From the NCBI RefSeq assembly GCF_010692725.1, contig NZ_JAAFZB010000092.1, positions 62,001-126,000 of the forward strand: a stretch of 64,000 nt of DNA, read 5' to 3'. This document shows, piece after piece, positions 42,289 to 54,824 of this stretch; position 1 is the stretch's first letter, and each line of letters begins with the position of its first letter. Below the pieces are notes generated by a model that searched no databases, had not been told where the DNA came from, and was given only the letters and a program-made list of their open reading frames with translations. Origin of the DNA: Flavihumibacter soli (GTDB lineage Bacteria > Bacteroidota > Bacteroidia > Sphingobacteriales > Sphingobacteriaceae). Both the position numbers and the translations under genes were made by a program.

Positions 42289-45200
42289 TTGGCAAACAAA
42301 AATAAGCACAACGAAAGAGTAAATTTTGCTACCAGTAAGCATGTATTGGATTATCCTGACTTTCTGGATGTGCAGTTGCAATCTTTCAAGGAATTTTTTC
42401 AATTAGAAACTACTTCAGATAACCGTCATCAAGAAGGTCTGTTTAAGGTATTTTCTGAAAACTTCCCGATCTCTGATTCCCGGAATATCTTCGTTTTAGA
42501 GTTCCTGGATTATTTCATTGATCCACCGCGTTATGATATACAGGAATGTATAGAACGTGGCTTAACACACAGTGTTCCATTGAAGGCTAAGCTTCGTCTT
42601 TCCTGTAACGATGAGGAGCACGAAGATTTTGAGACAATCGTTCAGGATGTGTACCTGGGAACCATCCCTTACATGACTCCGAAAGGAACATTTGTGATCA
42701 ACGGCGCCGAGCGGGTTATTGTATCCCAGCTGCACCGTTCACCGGGAGTGTTCTTCGGCCAGAGCCGTCACACGAACGGTACTAAATTATATTCAGCCCG
42801 GGTAATTCCTTTCAAAGGCTCCTGGATCGAGTTTGCAACAGACGTTAATAATGTCATGTATGCATATATCGACCGGAAGAAAAAATTCCCTGTAACCACA
42901 TTACTTCGTGCAATCGGTTATTCAGATGATAAGGACATCCTCGAATTATTTGAATTGGCTGATGAAGTTAAAGTAAGTAAATCCGGTTTGAAGAAATTCA
43001 TCGGACGTAAACTTGCCGCGAGAGTTTTAAGAAAGTGGGTAGAGGATTTTGTTGATGAGGACACCGGTGAGGTAGTTTCAATCGACCGTAATGAGATCAT
43101 TATGGAGCGTGAAACTGTTCTGCAGGATGAGCATATCGATTTAATCATTGATGCTGGCGTTAAAACAGTTATTTTAACCAAAGATGACGCGATTAACAGC
43201 GGTGATTATACCATTATATATAATACATTACAAAAAGATACATCTAATTCTGAGAAGGAAGCGGTAGAGCATATTTATCGTCAATTACGTAACGCTGAAC
43301 CACCTGATGAAGAAACAGCACGTGGTATTATCGATCGTTTGTTCTTTTCAGATAAAAGATATGACCTGGGAGATGTTGGTCGTTACCGCATCAACCGTAA
43401 ATTGAAATTAGATACCCCGGTTGCTACGAAAGTATTAACCAAGCAGGATATCATTGCGATTGTGAAGTACCTGATCAAGCTGATCAACTCAAAAGCCGAG
43501 GTGGATGATATTGATCACTTGTCAAACCGTCGTGTTCGTACAGTAGGCGAGCAGTTATATGCGCAGTTTGGTGTAGGTCTGGCACGGATGGCAAGAACAA
43601 TTCGTGAGCGGATGAACATCCGTGACAACGAGGTGTTTACGCCAACGGATCTGATCAACGCACGGACACTTTCATCGGTGATCAACTCGTTCTTTGGAAC
43701 TAACCAGTTGTCGCAGTTCATGGACCAAACGAATCCTCTGGCAGAGATCACGCACAAGCGTCGTCTGTCAGCCTTAGGGCCCGGTGGTCTTTCACGTGAG
43801 CGTGCCGGTTTCGAGGTTCGTGACGTACACTACACGCACTACGGTCGTCTGTGTACCATTGAAACTCCGGAGGGACCGAACATTGGTCTGATCTCATCTC
43901 TTTGCGTTCACGCAAAGATCAACAACTTAGGATTCATCGAAACTCCTTACCGTAAGGTTGACGATGGTCGTGTAGTTGTTGAAGAGCCGGTAATTTACTT
44001 ATCAGCTGAAGACGAAGAGGGAAAAACTATTGGTCAGGCAAATGCGCAATACGATGATAGCGGTGTTTTCGCTAATCCGCATGTTAAAGCGCGTTATGAA
44101 GGTGACTTCCCGGTAATTGAGCCTAAGAAGCTTGATTTAATGGATATCGCTCCTAACCAGATCACTTCGATCGCAGCTTCATTAATTCCGTTCCTTGAAC
44201 ATGATGATGCTAACCGTGCATTGATGGGATCGAACATGCAGCGCCAGGCAGTGCCATTGCTGCGTCCGGAATCACCAATTGTTGGAACAGGACTGGAAGG
44301 TCGTGTGGCCCGTGACTCCCGTACGCTGATCAATGCTGAAGGAAATGGAGTTGTTGAATACGTTGACGCTAACGAGATCAAAATCCGTTACGAACGTAAT
44401 GATGATGATGTTTTAGTTTCTTTTGAAGGTGAAGTGAAATCTTATCGCCTGATTAAGTTCAAGAAGACTAACCAGAGTACCTGTATCAACCTGAAGCCGA
44501 TCGTTAAGAAAGGCCAGAAGGTTGAAAAAGGACAGGTTCTTTGCGAGGGATATGCAACACAGGATGGCGAGTTAGCCTTAGGTCGTAACCTGAAAGTGGC
44601 GTTCATGCCATGGCAGGGTTTCAACTTCGAGGATGCGATCGTTATTTCTGAGCGTGTGGTATCTGAAGATATCTTCACTTCATTGCATATTGAAGAATTC
44701 GAACTTGAAGTGCGTGATACCAAACGTGGTGAGGAAGAACTGACACCGGATATTCCTAACGTTTCTGAAGAGGCAACTAAAGATCTTGATGAGAACGGTA
44801 TTATCCGTATAGGTGCTGAGGTTAAGGAAGGTGATATTCTGATCGGTAAGATCACTCCGAAAGGAGAATCTGATCCTTCACCAGAAGAAAAACTACTTCG
44901 CGCGATCTTCGGCGATAAAGCCGGTGATGTGAAGGATGCTTCATTAAAGACTCCGCCGTCTATTCATGGTGTGGTTATCGATACTAAACTGTTCTCACGC
45001 GCCAAGAAAACAACGAAGGCAGAAGAGAAGGCAGCTATCGAAAAACTTGATGCACGTCATAACAAAGCGGTTAAAGAATTAAAAGATTCGTTAATTGATA
45101 AATTGTTCACCATTGTTAATGGTAAAACTTCACAAGGCGTTTTCAACGTTTACAAAGAGTTACTGGTAGCTAAAGGTGTTAAGTTCACTCAGAAAGTCTT

Positions 45201-46098
45201 GGTTGAATTAGAGTATTCTAACATCAACCCAACAAAATGGACTACTGATGAAGATAAGAATGAGCTTATCAAACAAACTCTTCATAACTACAACATTAAG
45301 TTGAACGAAGAGCTTGGTGCTTACAAGCGTGATAAGTTTGCTATTTCAGTAGGAGATGAGCTTCCATCCGGCATTGTTCAGATGGCTAAAGTTTACATCG
45401 CTAAAAAGCGTAAACTGAAAGTAGGAGATAAGATGGCAGGTCGTCACGGTAATAAGGGTATTGTGGCTCGTATTGTTCGTGATGAGGATATGCCTTTCCT
45501 TGAAGACGGAACTCCTGTTGATATCGTGTTAAACCCGCTGGGTGTACCATCCCGTATGAACCTTGGACAGATCTACGAAACTGTTTTAGGCTGGGCTGGT
45601 AAGGAACTGGGTATGAAATTCGCGACTCCAATCTTCGATGGTGCAAGTCATGATGAGGTTGAAGAGTGGGTATCCAAAGCAGGTATACCTGCATCAGGTC
45701 GTACCTACTTATACAACGGGTTAACCGGTGATCGTTTCGATCAGCAGACTACAGTAGGTATTATCTATATGCTGAAATTAGGTCACATGGTTGATGATAA
45801 GATGCACGCCCGTTCAATCGGACCGTACTCTTTGATTACTCAGCAGCCATTAGGTGGTAAAGCACAGTTTGGTGGTCAGCGTTTTGGTGAGATGGAGGTT
45901 TGGGCATTAGAGGCATTCGGTGCGGCTAATATTCTTCAGGAAATCTTAACTGTTAAATCTGATGACGTTGTAGGCCGTGCTAAAACCTACGAAGCGATTG
46001 TTAAAGGTGAAAATCTTCCGACACCTTCAGTTCCTGAATCATTCAACGTATTGGTTCATGAGTTAAGAGGTTTAGGTCTGGATATCACACTTGATTAA
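42289..46098 (+). CDS. rpoB: DNA-directed RNA polymerase subunit beta
   Basis: The 1269-residue subunit shows all the usual blocks: the N-terminal lobe, the rifampicin region ([34 protein letters not shown]), [11 protein letters not shown], the catalytic-core segment [35 protein letters not shown], and a C-terminal [20 protein letters not shown]. The start is TTG at 42289 ([13 protein letters not shown]); no closer ATG fits. The Gln-Met-Asp-Gln rifampicin residues look wild-type. It is followed by a palindromic spacer and rpoC. Confidence 0.97.
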   Translation: MANKNKHNERVNFATSKHVLDYPDFLDVQLQSFKEFFQLETTSDNRHQEGLFKVFSENFPISDSRNIFVLEFLDYFIDPPRYDIQECIERGLTHSVPLKAKLRLSCNDEEHEDFETIVQDVYLGTIPYMTPKGTFVINGAERVIVSQLHRSPGVFFGQSRHTNGTKLYSARVIPFKGSWIEFATDVNNVMYAYIDRKKKFPVTTLLRAIGYSDDKDILELFELADEVKVSKSGLKKFIGRKLAARVLRKWVEDFVDEDTGEVVSIDRNEIIMERETVLQDEHIDLIIDAGVKTVILTKDDAINSGDYTIIYNTLQKDTSNSEKEAVEHIYRQLRNAEPPDEETARGIIDRLFFSDKRYDLGDVGRYRINRKLKLDTPVATKVLTKQDIIAIVKYLIKLINSKAEVDDIDHLSNRRVRTVGEQLYAQFGVGLARMARTIRERMNIRDNEVFTPTDLINARTLSSVINSFFGTNQLSQFMDQTNPLAEITHKRRLSALGPGGLSRERAGFEVRDVHYTHYGRLCTIETPEGPNIGLISSLCVHAKINNLGFIETPYRKVDDGRVVVEEPVIYLSAEDEEGKTIGQANAQYDDSGVFANPHVKARYEGDFPVIEPKKLDLMDIAPNQITSIAASLIPFLEHDDANRALMGSNMQRQAVPLLRPESPIVGTGLEGRVARDSRTLINAEGNGVVEYVDANEIKIRYERNDDDVLVSFEGEVKSYRLIKFKKTNQSTCINLKPIVKKGQKVEKGQVLCEGYATQDGELALGRNLKVAFMPWQGFNFEDAIVISERVVSEDIFTSLHIEEFELEVRDTKRGEEELTPDIPNVSEEATKDLDENGIIRIGAEVKEGDILIGKITPKGESDPSPEEKLLRAIFGDKAGDVKDASLKTPPSIHGVVIDTKLFSRAKKTTKAEEKAAIEKLDARHNKAVKELKDSLIDKLFTIVNGKTSQGVFNVYKELLVAKGVKFTQKVLVELEYSNINPTKWTTDEDKNELIKQTLHNYNIKLNEELGAYKRDKFAISVGDELPSGIVQMAKVYIAKKRKLKVGDKMAGRHGNKGIVARIVRDEDMPFLEDGTPVDIVLNPLGVPSRMNLGQIYETVLGWAGKELGMKFATPIFDGASHDEVEEWVSKAGIPASGRTYLYNGLTGDRFDQQTTVGIIYMLKLGHMVDDKMHARSIGPYSLITQQPLGGKAQFGGQRFGEMEVWALEAFGAANILQEILTVKSDDVVGRAKTYEAIVKGENLPTPSVPESFNVLVHELRGLGLDITLD

Positions 46099-46168
46099 GT
46101 TTTGAGTCTTGAGTCGTGAGTTTTGAGCCCCGCTTGAAACTCATAACTCCAAACTCGTTACTCATAAC
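46099..46168. repeat. palindromic spacer between rpoB and rpoC
   Basis: Words such as GAGTCTTGAG, GTGAGTTTTGAG on the left match CTCATAAC, CTCCAAACTC on the right; GTTTTGAG (46099) and CTCATAAC (46161-46168) close the fold. The whole 81-base gap between rpoB and rpoC is this element plus a start region. Confidence 0.55.
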
Positions 46169-46179
46169 TAAAAGAAGCT

Positions 46180-49100
46180 ATGTCTTACAAAAAGGATAAT
46201 AAAATCAAAAGTAACTTCACCTCGATAACTATCAGTTTGGCTTCTCCGGAATCAATTCTGGAACGTTCAAGCGGTGAAGTGTTAAAACCGGAAACTATCA
46301 ACTACCGGACTTACAAGCCCGAGCGTGATGGCTTATTCTGCGAACGCATTTTTGGTCCTGTAAAGGATTATGAGTGTCATTGCGGTAAATACAAGCGTAT
46401 CCGTTACAAGGGTATTGTCTGCGACCGTTGCGGTGTAGAAGTGACTGAGAAAAAAGTACGTCGTGAGCGTATGGGACACATCAACCTGGTGGTTCCTGTA
46501 GCGCATATCTGGTACTTCCGTTCTTTGCCAAATAAGATCGGTTATTTATTAGGGCTTCCTACTAAAAAACTGGATCTGATCATTTACTATGAGCGCTATG
46601 TAGTTATTCAGGCGGGTATCAAGGAAGCTGACGGAATTTCCAGACTGGATTTCCTTACAGAAGAGGAATATCTTGACATCCTTGACACATTACCAAAAGA
46701 GAACCAGTATTTAGATGACAAAGATCCACAGAAATTCATCGCTAAGATGGGTGCTGATGCTTTGCAGGATCTGTTGAGTCGCTTAGACCTGGATCAGCAA
46801 TCATATGATCTTCGTCACCAGGCTGCCAATGAGACTTCACAGCAACGTAAGAATGAAGCGTTAAAACGCCTTCAGGTTGTTGAAGCTTTCCGTGGTGCAA
46901 ATACACGTATTCAGAATAACCCGGAATGGATGATCGTTAAGATCGTTCCTGTAATTCCACCTGAATTACGTCCGTTAGTACCTTTGGAAGGTGGTCGTTT
47001 TGCTACTTCGGATCTGAATGATCTTTACCGTCGTGTTATTATTCGTAACAACCGTTTAAAGCGTTTGATCGAGATCAAAGCACCGGAAGTAATTTTACGT
47101 AACGAAAAAAGGATGTTGCAGGAAGCTGTCGACTCCTTATTCGATAACTCACGTAAAGTAAACGCTGTTAAAACTGAAGGTAACCGTGCATTGAAATCTC
47201 TTTCAGATATCCTGAAAGGTAAGCAAGGTCGTTTCCGTCAAAACTTATTGGGTAAACGTGTCGATTATTCAGCGCGTTCCGTAATTGTTGTTGGACCTAA
47301 TCTGAAGTTGCACGAGTGCGGTTTACCAAAAGATATGGCTGCTGAGCTGTTCAAACCATTCATCATTCGCAAAATGATTGAGCGTGGTGTGGTAAAAACA
47401 GTGAAGTCTGCTAAAAAGATCGTTGATCGTAAAGACCCGATTGTTTGGGATATCCTGGAAAACGTATTAAAAGGTCACCCGGTGTTATTAAACCGTGCAC
47501 CTACGTTACACCGTTTAGGTATCCAGTCTTTTCAGCCGAAATTGGTTGAAGGTAAAGCGATCCAGTTACACCCCTTAGTGTGTACAGCATTCAACGCGGA
47601 TTTTGACGGTGACCAGATGGCAGTGCATTTACCTTTGGGTAATGCGGCGATATTGGAAGCCCAGATGCTGATGCTTGCTTCGCACAATATTTTGAACCCT
47701 GCTAACGGTACTCCGATCACAGTTCCGTCTCAGGATATGGTTTTGGGTCTTTATTATATTACTAAAGGCCGTAAAACTGACGAAGGACGTGTAGTTAAAG
47801 GACAAGGGCAGATCTTCTATTCTCCTGAAGAGGTTATCATCGCTTACAATGAGCGCAGGATAGATCTTCATGCTTTCATCAAGGTTAAGACCAACGTGAA
47901 AGAAAAGGATGGATCTATTGTAAGTAAAATTATTGATACTACCGTAGGTCGTGTGTTGTTTAATCAGCGTGTGCCTGAGGAAGTAGGTTATATCAATGAG
48001 CTTCTTACAAAAAAATCACTTCGTGATATCATTGGAGAAGTTGTAAAGATTACCGGTATGGCTCGCGCAGCCCAGTTCCTTGATGATATTAAGGAATTAG
48101 GTTTCTTGATGGCATTCCAGGGTGGTTTATCGTTCAACCTTCAGGATCTTAATATTCCTGATGAAAAAGTTACACTTATTGCTCAGGCGACCAAAGAGGT
48201 GCAGGAGGTTATGGGTAACTACAATATGGGTTTCATTACCAATAATGAACGTTATAACCAGATCATCGATATCTGGACCCGTATCAACAACCGTTTGACA
48301 GCCAATGTAATGGATATCCTTTCTAACGATAACCAGGGCTTCAACTCGGTATACATGATGCTTGATTCAGGAGCACGTGGTTCGAAAGAGCAGATTCGTC
48401 AGCTTTGCGGAATGCGTGGTCTGATGGCTAAGCCTCAGAAATCAGGTTCCGGCGGTGAGATCATTGAAAACCCGATCTTATCGAACTTTAAGGAAGGTCT
48501 ATCGGTATTGGAATACTTTATTTCTACTCACGGTGCACGTAAAGGTTTAGCGGATACGGCTTTGAAAACGGCCGATGCGGGTTACTTGACCCGTCGTTTA
48601 CATGACGTTGCCCAGGATATGATCGTCGGTGAAGTAGATTGCGGAACCCTTAGAGGTATCTATACTACTGCACTGAAAGATAATGAGGATATCGTTGAAC
48701 CATTATATGACCGTATTTTAGGTAGAACAGCGTTACATGACGTTTATGATCCTCTGACTAACGAATTGCTGGTTCCGGCCGGTGAGGATATCGAAGAGCA
48801 TATCGCAGTGAAAATTGAAAATTCTCCTCTGGATGGAATTGAGATACGTTCTGTATTAACATGCGAGAGCAAACGCGGTGTGTGTGCTTTATGTTATGGC
48901 CGTAACCTTGCAACCGGTAAGCGGGTGCAAATGGGTGAAGCTGTTGGTGTAATCGCAGCACAGTCTATTGGTGAACCTGGTACGCAGCTTACATTACGTA
49001 CATTCCACGTGGGTGGTACTGCATCGAACATTGCTGCTGAGTCTCAGATTCACGCTAAATTTGATGGTATCATTGAATTCGAAAACGTTCGTACAGTAAG

Positions 49101-50466
49101 TCACGAGACGGAAGAAGGACCGGTAGAAGTTATATTGGGCCGTTCAGGCGAATTCCGTATACTGGAACCGGGAACCAACAAAATGATCATGTCAAATAAT
49201 ATTCCTTACGGAGCTTATTTGTATGTGAAAGATGGTGCTCAGGTTTCTAAAGGTGACCGTATTTGTAGCTGGGATCCGTACAATGCTGTTATTATTTCAG
49301 AGTTTGAAGGTAAAGCTGAATTTGAGTCGATCATTGAAGGAGTTACATTCCGCGAGGAATCTGACGAACAGACAGGTCACCGTGAGAAGGTAATTATCGA
49401 TACGCGGGATAAAACTAAAAACCCTGTGATCCGTGTGGCTGACAAGGCTGGTAACGGACTTAAAGGTTATAACATTCCGGTAGGTGCCCACATTGCTGTA
49501 GACGAAGGTGAGAAAGTTAAGATGGGTCAGGTAATCGTTAAGATTCCTCGCTCAACAGGAAAAACACGAGATATTACAGGTGGTCTGCCACGTGTAACGG
49601 AGTTATTCGAAGCTCGTAACCCTTCTAACCCGGCTGTAGTAACTGAAATTGACGGTGTTGTAACTTTAGGTGGGGTTAAACGTGGTAATCGTGAAATGTC
49701 TATCGAGTCTAAAGACGGACAAATTAAAAAATACCTTGTACCTCTCTCTAAACACATCCTTGTTCAGGATAATGACTTCGTGAAAGCGGGTATGCCATTA
49801 TCTGACGGGTCTATTTCACCAGCAGACATTCTGAATATTAAAGGCCCGGCAGCGGTTCAGGAATATTTGGTTAATGGTATACAGGAAGTTTACCGTTTAC
49901 AGGGTGTAAAGATCAACGATAAACACTTCGAAACCATCGTTCACCAGATGATGCAAAAAGTAATGATCGAGGATGCTGGCGACACTCGTTTCCTTGAAAA
50001 AGAACTTGTTGATCGTTGGGATTTCCAGAAAGAAAACGATGAGATCTACGATAAAAAAGTTGTTACTGAGCCGGGAGATTCGCCGAATCTTAAAGCAGGG
50101 CAGATCATATCGGTGAGGAAGCTGCGTGATGAAAACTCGATGTTAAAGCGTAAAGACATGAGACTTGTTGAAGCACGCGATGCTATCGCCGCAACTTCAA
50201 GCCAGATGCTACAAGGTATTACACGGGCTTCATTGGGTACTAAATCGTTCATATCAGCGGCTTCCTTCCAGGAAACCACCAAGGTGTTGAACGAAGCGGC
50301 AATCAGCGGAAAACGTGATAACCTCCTCGGTTTGAAAGAAAACGTAATTGTAGGCCATTTGATTCCATCAGGAACCGGCTTGCGCCATTACGAACGTATA
50401 ATTGTTGGTTCTCAGGAAGAATACGACAAACTACTGGCTTCAAAGCAGGAAGAAGTAGAAGCGTAA
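46180..50466 (+). CDS. rpoC: DNA-directed RNA polymerase subunit beta'
   Basis: The 1428-residue subunit has the zinc-binding [20 protein letters not shown], the catalytic [15 protein letters not shown], the bridge and trigger regions ([42 protein letters not shown]) and a C-terminal tail ending in KQEEVEA. It forms the active-site half opposite RpoB. A terminator follows. Confidence 0.98.
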   Translation: MSYKKDNKIKSNFTSITISLASPESILERSSGEVLKPETINYRTYKPERDGLFCERIFGPVKDYECHCGKYKRIRYKGIVCDRCGVEVTEKKVRRERMGHINLVVPVAHIWYFRSLPNKIGYLLGLPTKKLDLIIYYERYVVIQAGIKEADGISRLDFLTEEEYLDILDTLPKENQYLDDKDPQKFIAKMGADALQDLLSRLDLDQQSYDLRHQAANETSQQRKNEALKRLQVVEAFRGANTRIQNNPEWMIVKIVPVIPPELRPLVPLEGGRFATSDLNDLYRRVIIRNNRLKRLIEIKAPEVILRNEKRMLQEAVDSLFDNSRKVNAVKTEGNRALKSLSDILKGKQGRFRQNLLGKRVDYSARSVIVVGPNLKLHECGLPKDMAAELFKPFIIRKMIERGVVKTVKSAKKIVDRKDPIVWDILENVLKGHPVLLNRAPTLHRLGIQSFQPKLVEGKAIQLHPLVCTAFNADFDGDQMAVHLPLGNAAILEAQMLMLASHNILNPANGTPITVPSQDMVLGLYYITKGRKTDEGRVVKGQGQIFYSPEEVIIAYNERRIDLHAFIKVKTNVKEKDGSIVSKIIDTTVGRVLFNQRVPEEVGYINELLTKKSLRDIIGEVVKITGMARAAQFLDDIKELGFLMAFQGGLSFNLQDLNIPDEKVTLIAQATKEVQEVMGNYNMGFITNNERYNQIIDIWTRINNRLTANVMDILSNDNQGFNSVYMMLDSGARGSKEQIRQLCGMRGLMAKPQKSGSGGEIIENPILSNFKEGLSVLEYFISTHGARKGLADTALKTADAGYLTRRLHDVAQDMIVGEVDCGTLRGIYTTALKDNEDIVEPLYDRILGRTALHDVYDPLTNELLVPAGEDIEEHIAVKIENSPLDGIEIRSVLTCESKRGVCALCYGRNLATGKRVQMGEAVGVIAAQSIGEPGTQLTLRTFHVGGTASNIAAESQIHAKFDGIIEFENVRTVSHETEEGPVEVILGRSGEFRILEPGTNKMIMSNNIPYGAYLYVKDGAQVSKGDRICSWDPYNAVIISEFEGKAEFESIIEGVTFREESDEQTGHREKVIIDTRDKTKNPVIRVADKAGNGLKGYNIPVGAHIAVDEGEKVKMGQVIVKIPRSTGKTRDITGGLPRVTELFEARNPSNPAVVTEIDGVVTLGGVKRGNREMSIESKDGQIKKYLVPLSKHILVQDNDFVKAGMPLSDGSISPADILNIKGPAAVQEYLVNGIQEVYRLQGVKINDKHFETIVHQMMQKVMIEDAGDTRFLEKELVDRWDFQKENDEIYDKKVVTEPGDSPNLKAGQIISVRKLRDENSMLKRKDMRLVEARDAIAATSSQMLQGITRASLGTKSFISAASFQETTKVLNEAAISGKRDNLLGLKENVIVGHLIPSGTGLRHYERIIVGSQEEYDKLLASKQEEVEA

Positions 50467-50487
50467 TTTCAAAGCTTAAATAAATTT

Positions 50488-50519
50488 AAAAGTCTTCCTT
50501 TAACCGGGAGGACTTTTTT
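50488..50519 (+). terminator. rpoBC operon terminator
   Basis: AAAAGTCTTCC (50488-50498) pairs with GGAGGACTTTT (50507-50517, one G-U) and is followed by further T. Confidence 0.8.
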
Positions 50520-50648
50520 ATTGGCATAAATTTTTTAAATTTAAGATCAAGACCTGATCAGCGCACGCATCCAAATAAGTGAAGGGCGCTCAGATAACAC
50601 AGAATTGCTTGTGTATCATTTCAGGATATACTTTTTTATTTTTAGCAG

Positions 50649-50963
50649 ATGGAAGAACAAAATATCGACAACCAGTTAAATATCGAACTCTCAGAAGAAG
50701 TTGCAGAAGGAACGTATTCAAATCTCGCGATCATCACACATTCTAATACTGAATTTGTAGTGGACTTTATTCGTGTAATGCCTGGAGTGCCGAAGGCAAG
50801 AGTGAAATCAAGAATAGTGCTGACGCCGGAGCACGCAAAACGTTTTATGCGCGCGCTTGAAGATAATATTGAAAAGTTTGAAGCGGTTAACGGGCGCATT
50901 AAGATTGTTGATGAATCGAAGACTTTTCCGTTAAATTTTGGTGGACCTACAGCCCAGGCTTAA
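50649..50963 (+). CDS. DUF3467 family protein
   Basis: The 104-residue protein, with GTYSNLAIITHSNTEFVVDF, PGVPKARVKSRIVLTPEHAK and RFMRALEDNIEKFEAVNG, is a DUF3467 member, a small widespread protein of unknown function. In Bacteroidota it lies near rpoBC, as here. It has no signal peptide. The next gene starts three bases later. Confidence 0.85.
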   Translation: MEEQNIDNQLNIELSEEVAEGTYSNLAIITHSNTEFVVDFIRVMPGVPKARVKSRIVLTPEHAKRFMRALEDNIEKFEAVNGRIKIVDESKTFPLNFGGPTAQA

Positions 50964-50966
50964 GCC

Positions 50967-51659
50967 GTGAGAAAGTATATAGTCAAGCTTATTTATGGGA
51001 ATTCGGGACCGCATACAGAGATTCGGTCTAACGCCATCTCCCATATTCAAAGAATACAGAATGTATGGAACAGTGATAGGTTCTATGATTTTGGAATCGA
51101 ACGGATATTCAGACTGTTCCTGGTAGTTTCTAAAGTATTCTTTCCGGGTATATATATTGATTATATCTTCAGGAACAGTTCCTATCAGACTCAGAAAGTT
51201 GCGGGTGAAATATTTGTCTTATTTAAGACGGTAATGCCCTTTTTCATGCTATACTTTGAATTATGGCATCACAGCTGGTTGTACATCATCAATATGTACC
51301 TACTTCTGGAGACTTATCTGTACATCATTTATAAAATATTCATCCCAGAACACAATCATCAGCGGACTCATAAGCGCTCACTCCTTTTGCTGTTCCTCAA
51401 TTTCTTTGAAGTTATCGGCTCATTCGGGGTTATTTATGCAGCCGGCGATTTTCTCAGCAGGCCCGTCGACAACTGGATAGATGCATTATATTTTAGTTTT
51501 GTAACAGGTGCAACGGTGGGATATGGTGACTTATACCCTACAACTACTCATGGTAAACAACTTGTTATTCTTCAGATCGTCAGTACACTTGCGTTCCTGA
51601 TACTGTTCTTTAACTTTTTTACACCGAGAGCCCAGGATACTGAAGGGATTGTTGATTAA
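50967..51659 (+). CDS. potassium-channel-type ion channel protein
   Basis: The 230-residue protein has about four hydrophobic segments; the last two form the pore, with the selectivity filter TVGYGD at 183-188 in SFVTGATVGYGDLYPTT, followed by LVILQIVSTLAFLILFFNFF. It is a two-pore-helix K+ channel with extra N-terminal helices and no visible RCK domain. The start is GTG at 50967. Its 3' end overlaps the convergent miaA gene by 41 bases. Confidence 0.85.
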   Translation: MRKYIVKLIYGNSGPHTEIRSNAISHIQRIQNVWNSDRFYDFGIERIFRLFLVVSKVFFPGIYIDYIFRNSSYQTQKVAGEIFVLFKTVMPFFMLYFELWHHSWLYIINMYLLLETYLYIIYKIFIPEHNHQRTHKRSLLLLFLNFFEVIGSFGVIYAAGDFLSRPVDNWIDALYFSFVTGATVGYGDLYPTTTHGKQLVILQIVSTLAFLILFFNFFTPRAQDTEGIVD

Positions 51660-52551
51660 GATATGCGATAATCCCGGCCGTATCGCCCGGCTCAAACCAT
51701 TCGATATCATCCTGACGGTTAAACCAGGTCAGTTGCCGTTTGGCGAACCTGCGCGTATTTTGTTTTATCTTTTCAACCGCTTCCTTCAGGGAAACATTTC
51801 CCTCCAGGTATTCGAAAAGTTCCGAGTAACCAACGGTATTTAAGGCATTCACATGCCGATAGGGTAGCAAGCCTTCTACTTCTTTGAGCAACCCCCTATT
51901 CATCATCAGGTCAACACGATGATTAATCCGGTTATATAACTCTTCACGTGAGGTATTGAGCCCAACCTTTATGATGTTGAAAGGACGGGCAGTAATATTT
52001 TGAATCCGGTACGAAGAAAAGGGCTGACCGGTAGTTTCGAAAACTTCCAAGGCTCTTATGAGCCTTTGCGGGTTATTAAGATCTACCTGCGAGTAGTAAA
52101 CCGGATCTGCTTTTTGCAGAGCATCCTGTAAAACCGATAATCCTTCTTCGGCAAAGACATCGTTTAGCTTTTGCCGGATTCCTTCTCCAGCTTTGGGAAT
52201 ATTATCAAAGCCCTGGCAAACTGCGTTGATATATAAGCCTGAACCACCAACAAGTATGGCATAGTCATTACCGGTGAAGAGTTTATTGATTATCTCAAGC
52301 GCTTCCTTTTCAAAATCTCCGACGCTGAACTCAGTAGTAATACTGTGGGAATTAATAAAGTGATGTTTAGCTTCCTGCAGCTCTGACTGTGTGGGCTTGG
52401 CAGTACCAATCTCGGTCTCCCTAAAAAACTGTCTGGAGTCGGCAGATATGATTTCCGTGCCGTAGTACTTAGCCAGTTGTATAGCCAGGTCTGTTTTTCC
52501 TATAGCAGTAGGTCCTACGACAACTATCAGCGTTTTAACAGGCTTCTGCAT
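51619..52551 (-). CDS. miaA: tRNA dimethylallyltransferase
   Basis: The 310-residue enzyme adds an isopentenyl group to A37 of tRNAs reading UNN codons. The P-loop GPTAIGKTDLAIQLA (13-27), ISADSRQFFRETEIGTAKPT and the LVGGSGLYINAVCQGFD segments are typical, with QNTRRFAKRQLTWFNRQ near the C-terminus. It shares 41 bases with the convergent channel gene. It lies 28 bases after the PRiA4-type gene and is likely co-transcribed with it. Confidence 0.96.
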   Translation of the reverse strand: MQKPVKTLIVVVGPTAIGKTDLAIQLAKYYGTEIISADSRQFFRETEIGTAKPTQSELQEAKHHFINSHSITTEFSVGDFEKEALEIINKLFTGNDYAILVGGSGLYINAVCQGFDNIPKAGEGIRQKLNDVFAEEGLSVLQDALQKADPVYYSQVDLNNPQRLIRALEVFETTGQPFSSYRIQNITARPFNIIKVGLNTSREELYNRINHRVDLMMNRGLLKEVEGLLPYRHVNALNTVGYSELFEYLEGNVSLKEAVEKIKQNTRRFAKRQLTWFNRQDDIEWFEPGDTAGIIAYLNQQSLQYPGLSV

Positions 52552-52579
52552 TCAAATGGATAAGTTCAATGTGAGGCTG

Positions 52580-53203
52580 TTAATAATCTTCTTTTTGAAG
52601 ATCATCCTCATCATAGTTTTCATTCGAGAATTCATCGGATTCCTCTTCCTCTTCACTTTCTGCCTCATCGTCTGATATACCGAGATCAGTCATCGTTGAC
52701 AGTTCGTCTGTATCAGATGTGTTATATTCCAGTTCATTAAGGAAGTCGAACTCTTCTGACACAGCCGCCACTGGGGGTATAAGTCCGGTTCCTGCCAGTC
52801 TTGGAACTTCTCCGCTGCTCCTGAAAACGTTAGGATAAGTTTTTCCGGCTTCCTCATTAAGAATGATCTTGATCAGTTCAACATGAAAATCGAATGGCCG
52901 TTCGAAATTGTAGGTGTAATAGAATTTTTGGTGAGGATCATCAATAAATGCGCTTAGCTTAGAATTTGTCATCAATACCACGCCATTATTGATTTTTCTT
53001 TCAGAAGGTAAATAAGCAATTTCGTCACCTTTGATCCAATGGTCATTACTCACATAAAAGGAAGAGGAAATCTCCGGATTATACTTTGTAGACTCATGAA
53101 TTGCATGGTGTAAACTTTCGAATGTCTGGTTAGACTTTATATCGATCTCGCGAACCACATCGTCATAATCTTCAAACGATATTTTGAATCTGTAAATGGC
53201 CAT
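52580..53203 (-). CDS. PRiA4_ORF3-like domain protein with acidic tail
   Basis: The 207-residue protein has residues 1-125 similar to the PRiA4 ORF-3 fold (YRFKISFEDYDDVVREIDIK, TFESLHHAIHES, FYYTYNFERPFDFHVELIKI). The final 60 residues are very acidic and disordered (DDEAESEEEEESDEF). It is called plasmid pRiA4b ORF-3 family but here sits in core chromosome between cca and miaA. The function is unknown; the fold is also found as an IS1096-passenger, yet no IS element is nearby. Confidence 0.75.
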   Translation of the reverse strand: MAIYRFKISFEDYDDVVREIDIKSNQTFESLHHAIHESTKYNPEISSSFYVSNDHWIKGDEIAYLPSERKINNGVVLMTNSKLSAFIDDPHQKFYYTYNFERPFDFHVELIKIILNEEAGKTYPNVFRSSGEVPRLAGTGLIPPVAAVSEEFDFLNELEYNTSDTDELSTMTDLGISDDEAESEEEEESDEFSNENYDEDDLQKEDY

Positions 53204-53290
53204 TTCCTTTGTTTATTCTGATAATACATGCGAAATTACTATTATGAAAAATCGAATAACGATTATTTTTCAATAAAGTTTTAAATCATC

Positions 53291-54703
53291 TTATTTAGAG
53301 GAAGTTACCGGTGAAAGGCCCATTTGCTTACCTTTTTCAAACATAAGGTCGAGAGCTTCTTCCCTGGAATTTTTAATATCACCTTCAAGAATAGCTTCGC
53401 GAATCTGGTTTTTAATAATCCCAACTTCTTTGCCTGCCGTGATGCCAAAGGCTTCCATTATATCAGTCCCGCTGACCGGTGGCTGCCAGTTACGTATCTG
53501 ATCCTGCTCTTCAACATCTTTAAGCTTTTGCGTGACAAGCTCGAAGTTTCGACGATACTTTTTGACCTTAAAATCGTTTTTTGTAGTTACATCAGCATGG
53601 CACAACAACATCAGACTGTCAATATCATCTCCCGCTTCAAATAGCAGACGACGCACCGCCGAGTCGGTGACAATATCTTTAGCTAAAACGATCGGTCTTA
53701 AATGGAGCTGTACAAGTTTCTGCACGAACTTCATTTTCTCATTCAGAGGAAGTTTTAACTGGGCAAAGATTTTAGGTACCATACGGGCGCCTTTATCTTC
53801 GTGACCATGAAACGTCCAGCCAATACCCTTCTCAAAGCGCTTAGTAGCTGGCTTCGCTATATCATGCAGAATAGCAGCCCAGCGGAGCCACAGATCCGAG
53901 GAATGCACGGCTATATTATCCAGCACCTGCAGCGTATGATAGAAATTGTCTTTATGGCCATGGCCGTCTATGATATCAACGCCATAAAGAGCAACCATCT
54001 GGGGGAAGAAGTGCTGTAAAAGACCTGTATTATATAAGTGCTTAAATCCGATAGAGGGAATGTCTGACAATATGATCTTATTCAGTTCGTCTGTAATCCG
54101 CTCGGCTGACACGATCTTTATTCTCTCGCTATTGTTACGAATAGCGTCGAGTGCTGACTCGTCTATCTTAAAGTGAAGTTGAGTAGCAAACCGAATTGCA
54201 CGCAACATTCGTAATGGATCATCGGAGAACGTCTCTGCCGGATCCAGCGGTGTCCTGATGATGTTCTCTTCCAGATCATCTATTCCGTTGAAGGGGTCGA
54301 CAAGCTTTCCGAAGCTATCTGCATTAAGCGAAATTGCCATCGCATTAATTGTAAAGTCCCGGCGGAGCTGATCATCACTTAAAGTTCCGTTCTCAACAAT
54401 CGGCTTCCGCGAGTCGGACCGATATGATTCTTTCCTTGCCCCGACAAACTCTATTTCCAACTCTCCATGCCTGAGCATTGCGGTTCCAAAGCTTTTAAAT
54501 ATTGATACCTTGCTTTTCAGTACTTTGCCTGCAGCCTCTGCGAAATCAATTCCATTACCCACAACCAGGATATCGATGTCTTTCGACGGCCGTTTAAGGA
54601 ATATATCCCGGACGAAGCCACCAATTACATAAACTTCAGTTTGAGTTTCTTCAGCAAGTTTAGAAAGTTTTTTGAAGATGGAGTTTTGGAGATGTGCTTT
54701 CAT
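53291..54703 (-). CDS. cca: CCA tRNA nucleotidyltransferase with HD domain
   Basis: The 470-residue protein has the nucleotidyltransferase head [20 protein letters not shown] with DIDILVVG catalytic aspartates, the neck motifs RRDFTINAM and [14 protein letters not shown], and an HD domain ([26 protein letters not shown]). It adds or repairs CCA at tRNA 3' ends. Five of the six tRNAs in this window lack an encoded CCA and need it. It is minus strand, followed by the PRiA4-type gene 87 bases on. Confidence 0.92.
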   Translation of the reverse strand: MKAHLQNSIFKKLSKLAEETQTEVYVIGGFVRDIFLKRPSKDIDILVVGNGIDFAEAAGKVLKSKVSIFKSFGTAMLRHGELEIEFVGARKESYRSDSRKPIVENGTLSDDQLRRDFTINAMAISLNADSFGKLVDPFNGIDDLEENIIRTPLDPAETFSDDPLRMLRAIRFATQLHFKIDESALDAIRNNSERIKIVSAERITDELNKIILSDIPSIGFKHLYNTGLLQHFFPQMVALYGVDIIDGHGHKDNFYHTLQVLDNIAVHSSDLWLRWAAILHDIAKPATKRFEKGIGWTFHGHEDKGARMVPKIFAQLKLPLNEKMKFVQKLVQLHLRPIVLAKDIVTDSAVRRLLFEAGDDIDSLMLLCHADVTTKNDFKVKKYRRNFELVTQKLKDVEEQDQIRNWQPPVSGTDIMEAFGITAGKEVGIIKNQIREAILEGDIKNSREEALDLMFEKGKQMGLSPVTSSK

Positions 54704-54824
54704 AAGGCCTCAGCCTCTCATATAGAAAGGGGATTGGATGTTCAAAGGACAGCATATTCTGCGGATTTTTCAAGTAATGTTTTAAATGGTCATTTTTAGA
54801 GCTAAGACCATAGCAACTTTTCTA

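Noticed and set aside
52580-53203. PRiA4_ORF3/IS1096-passenger-like protein as a mobile-element remnant
   Set aside because: No transposase or terminal inverted repeats flank it, and it lies in a core cca-miaA context.
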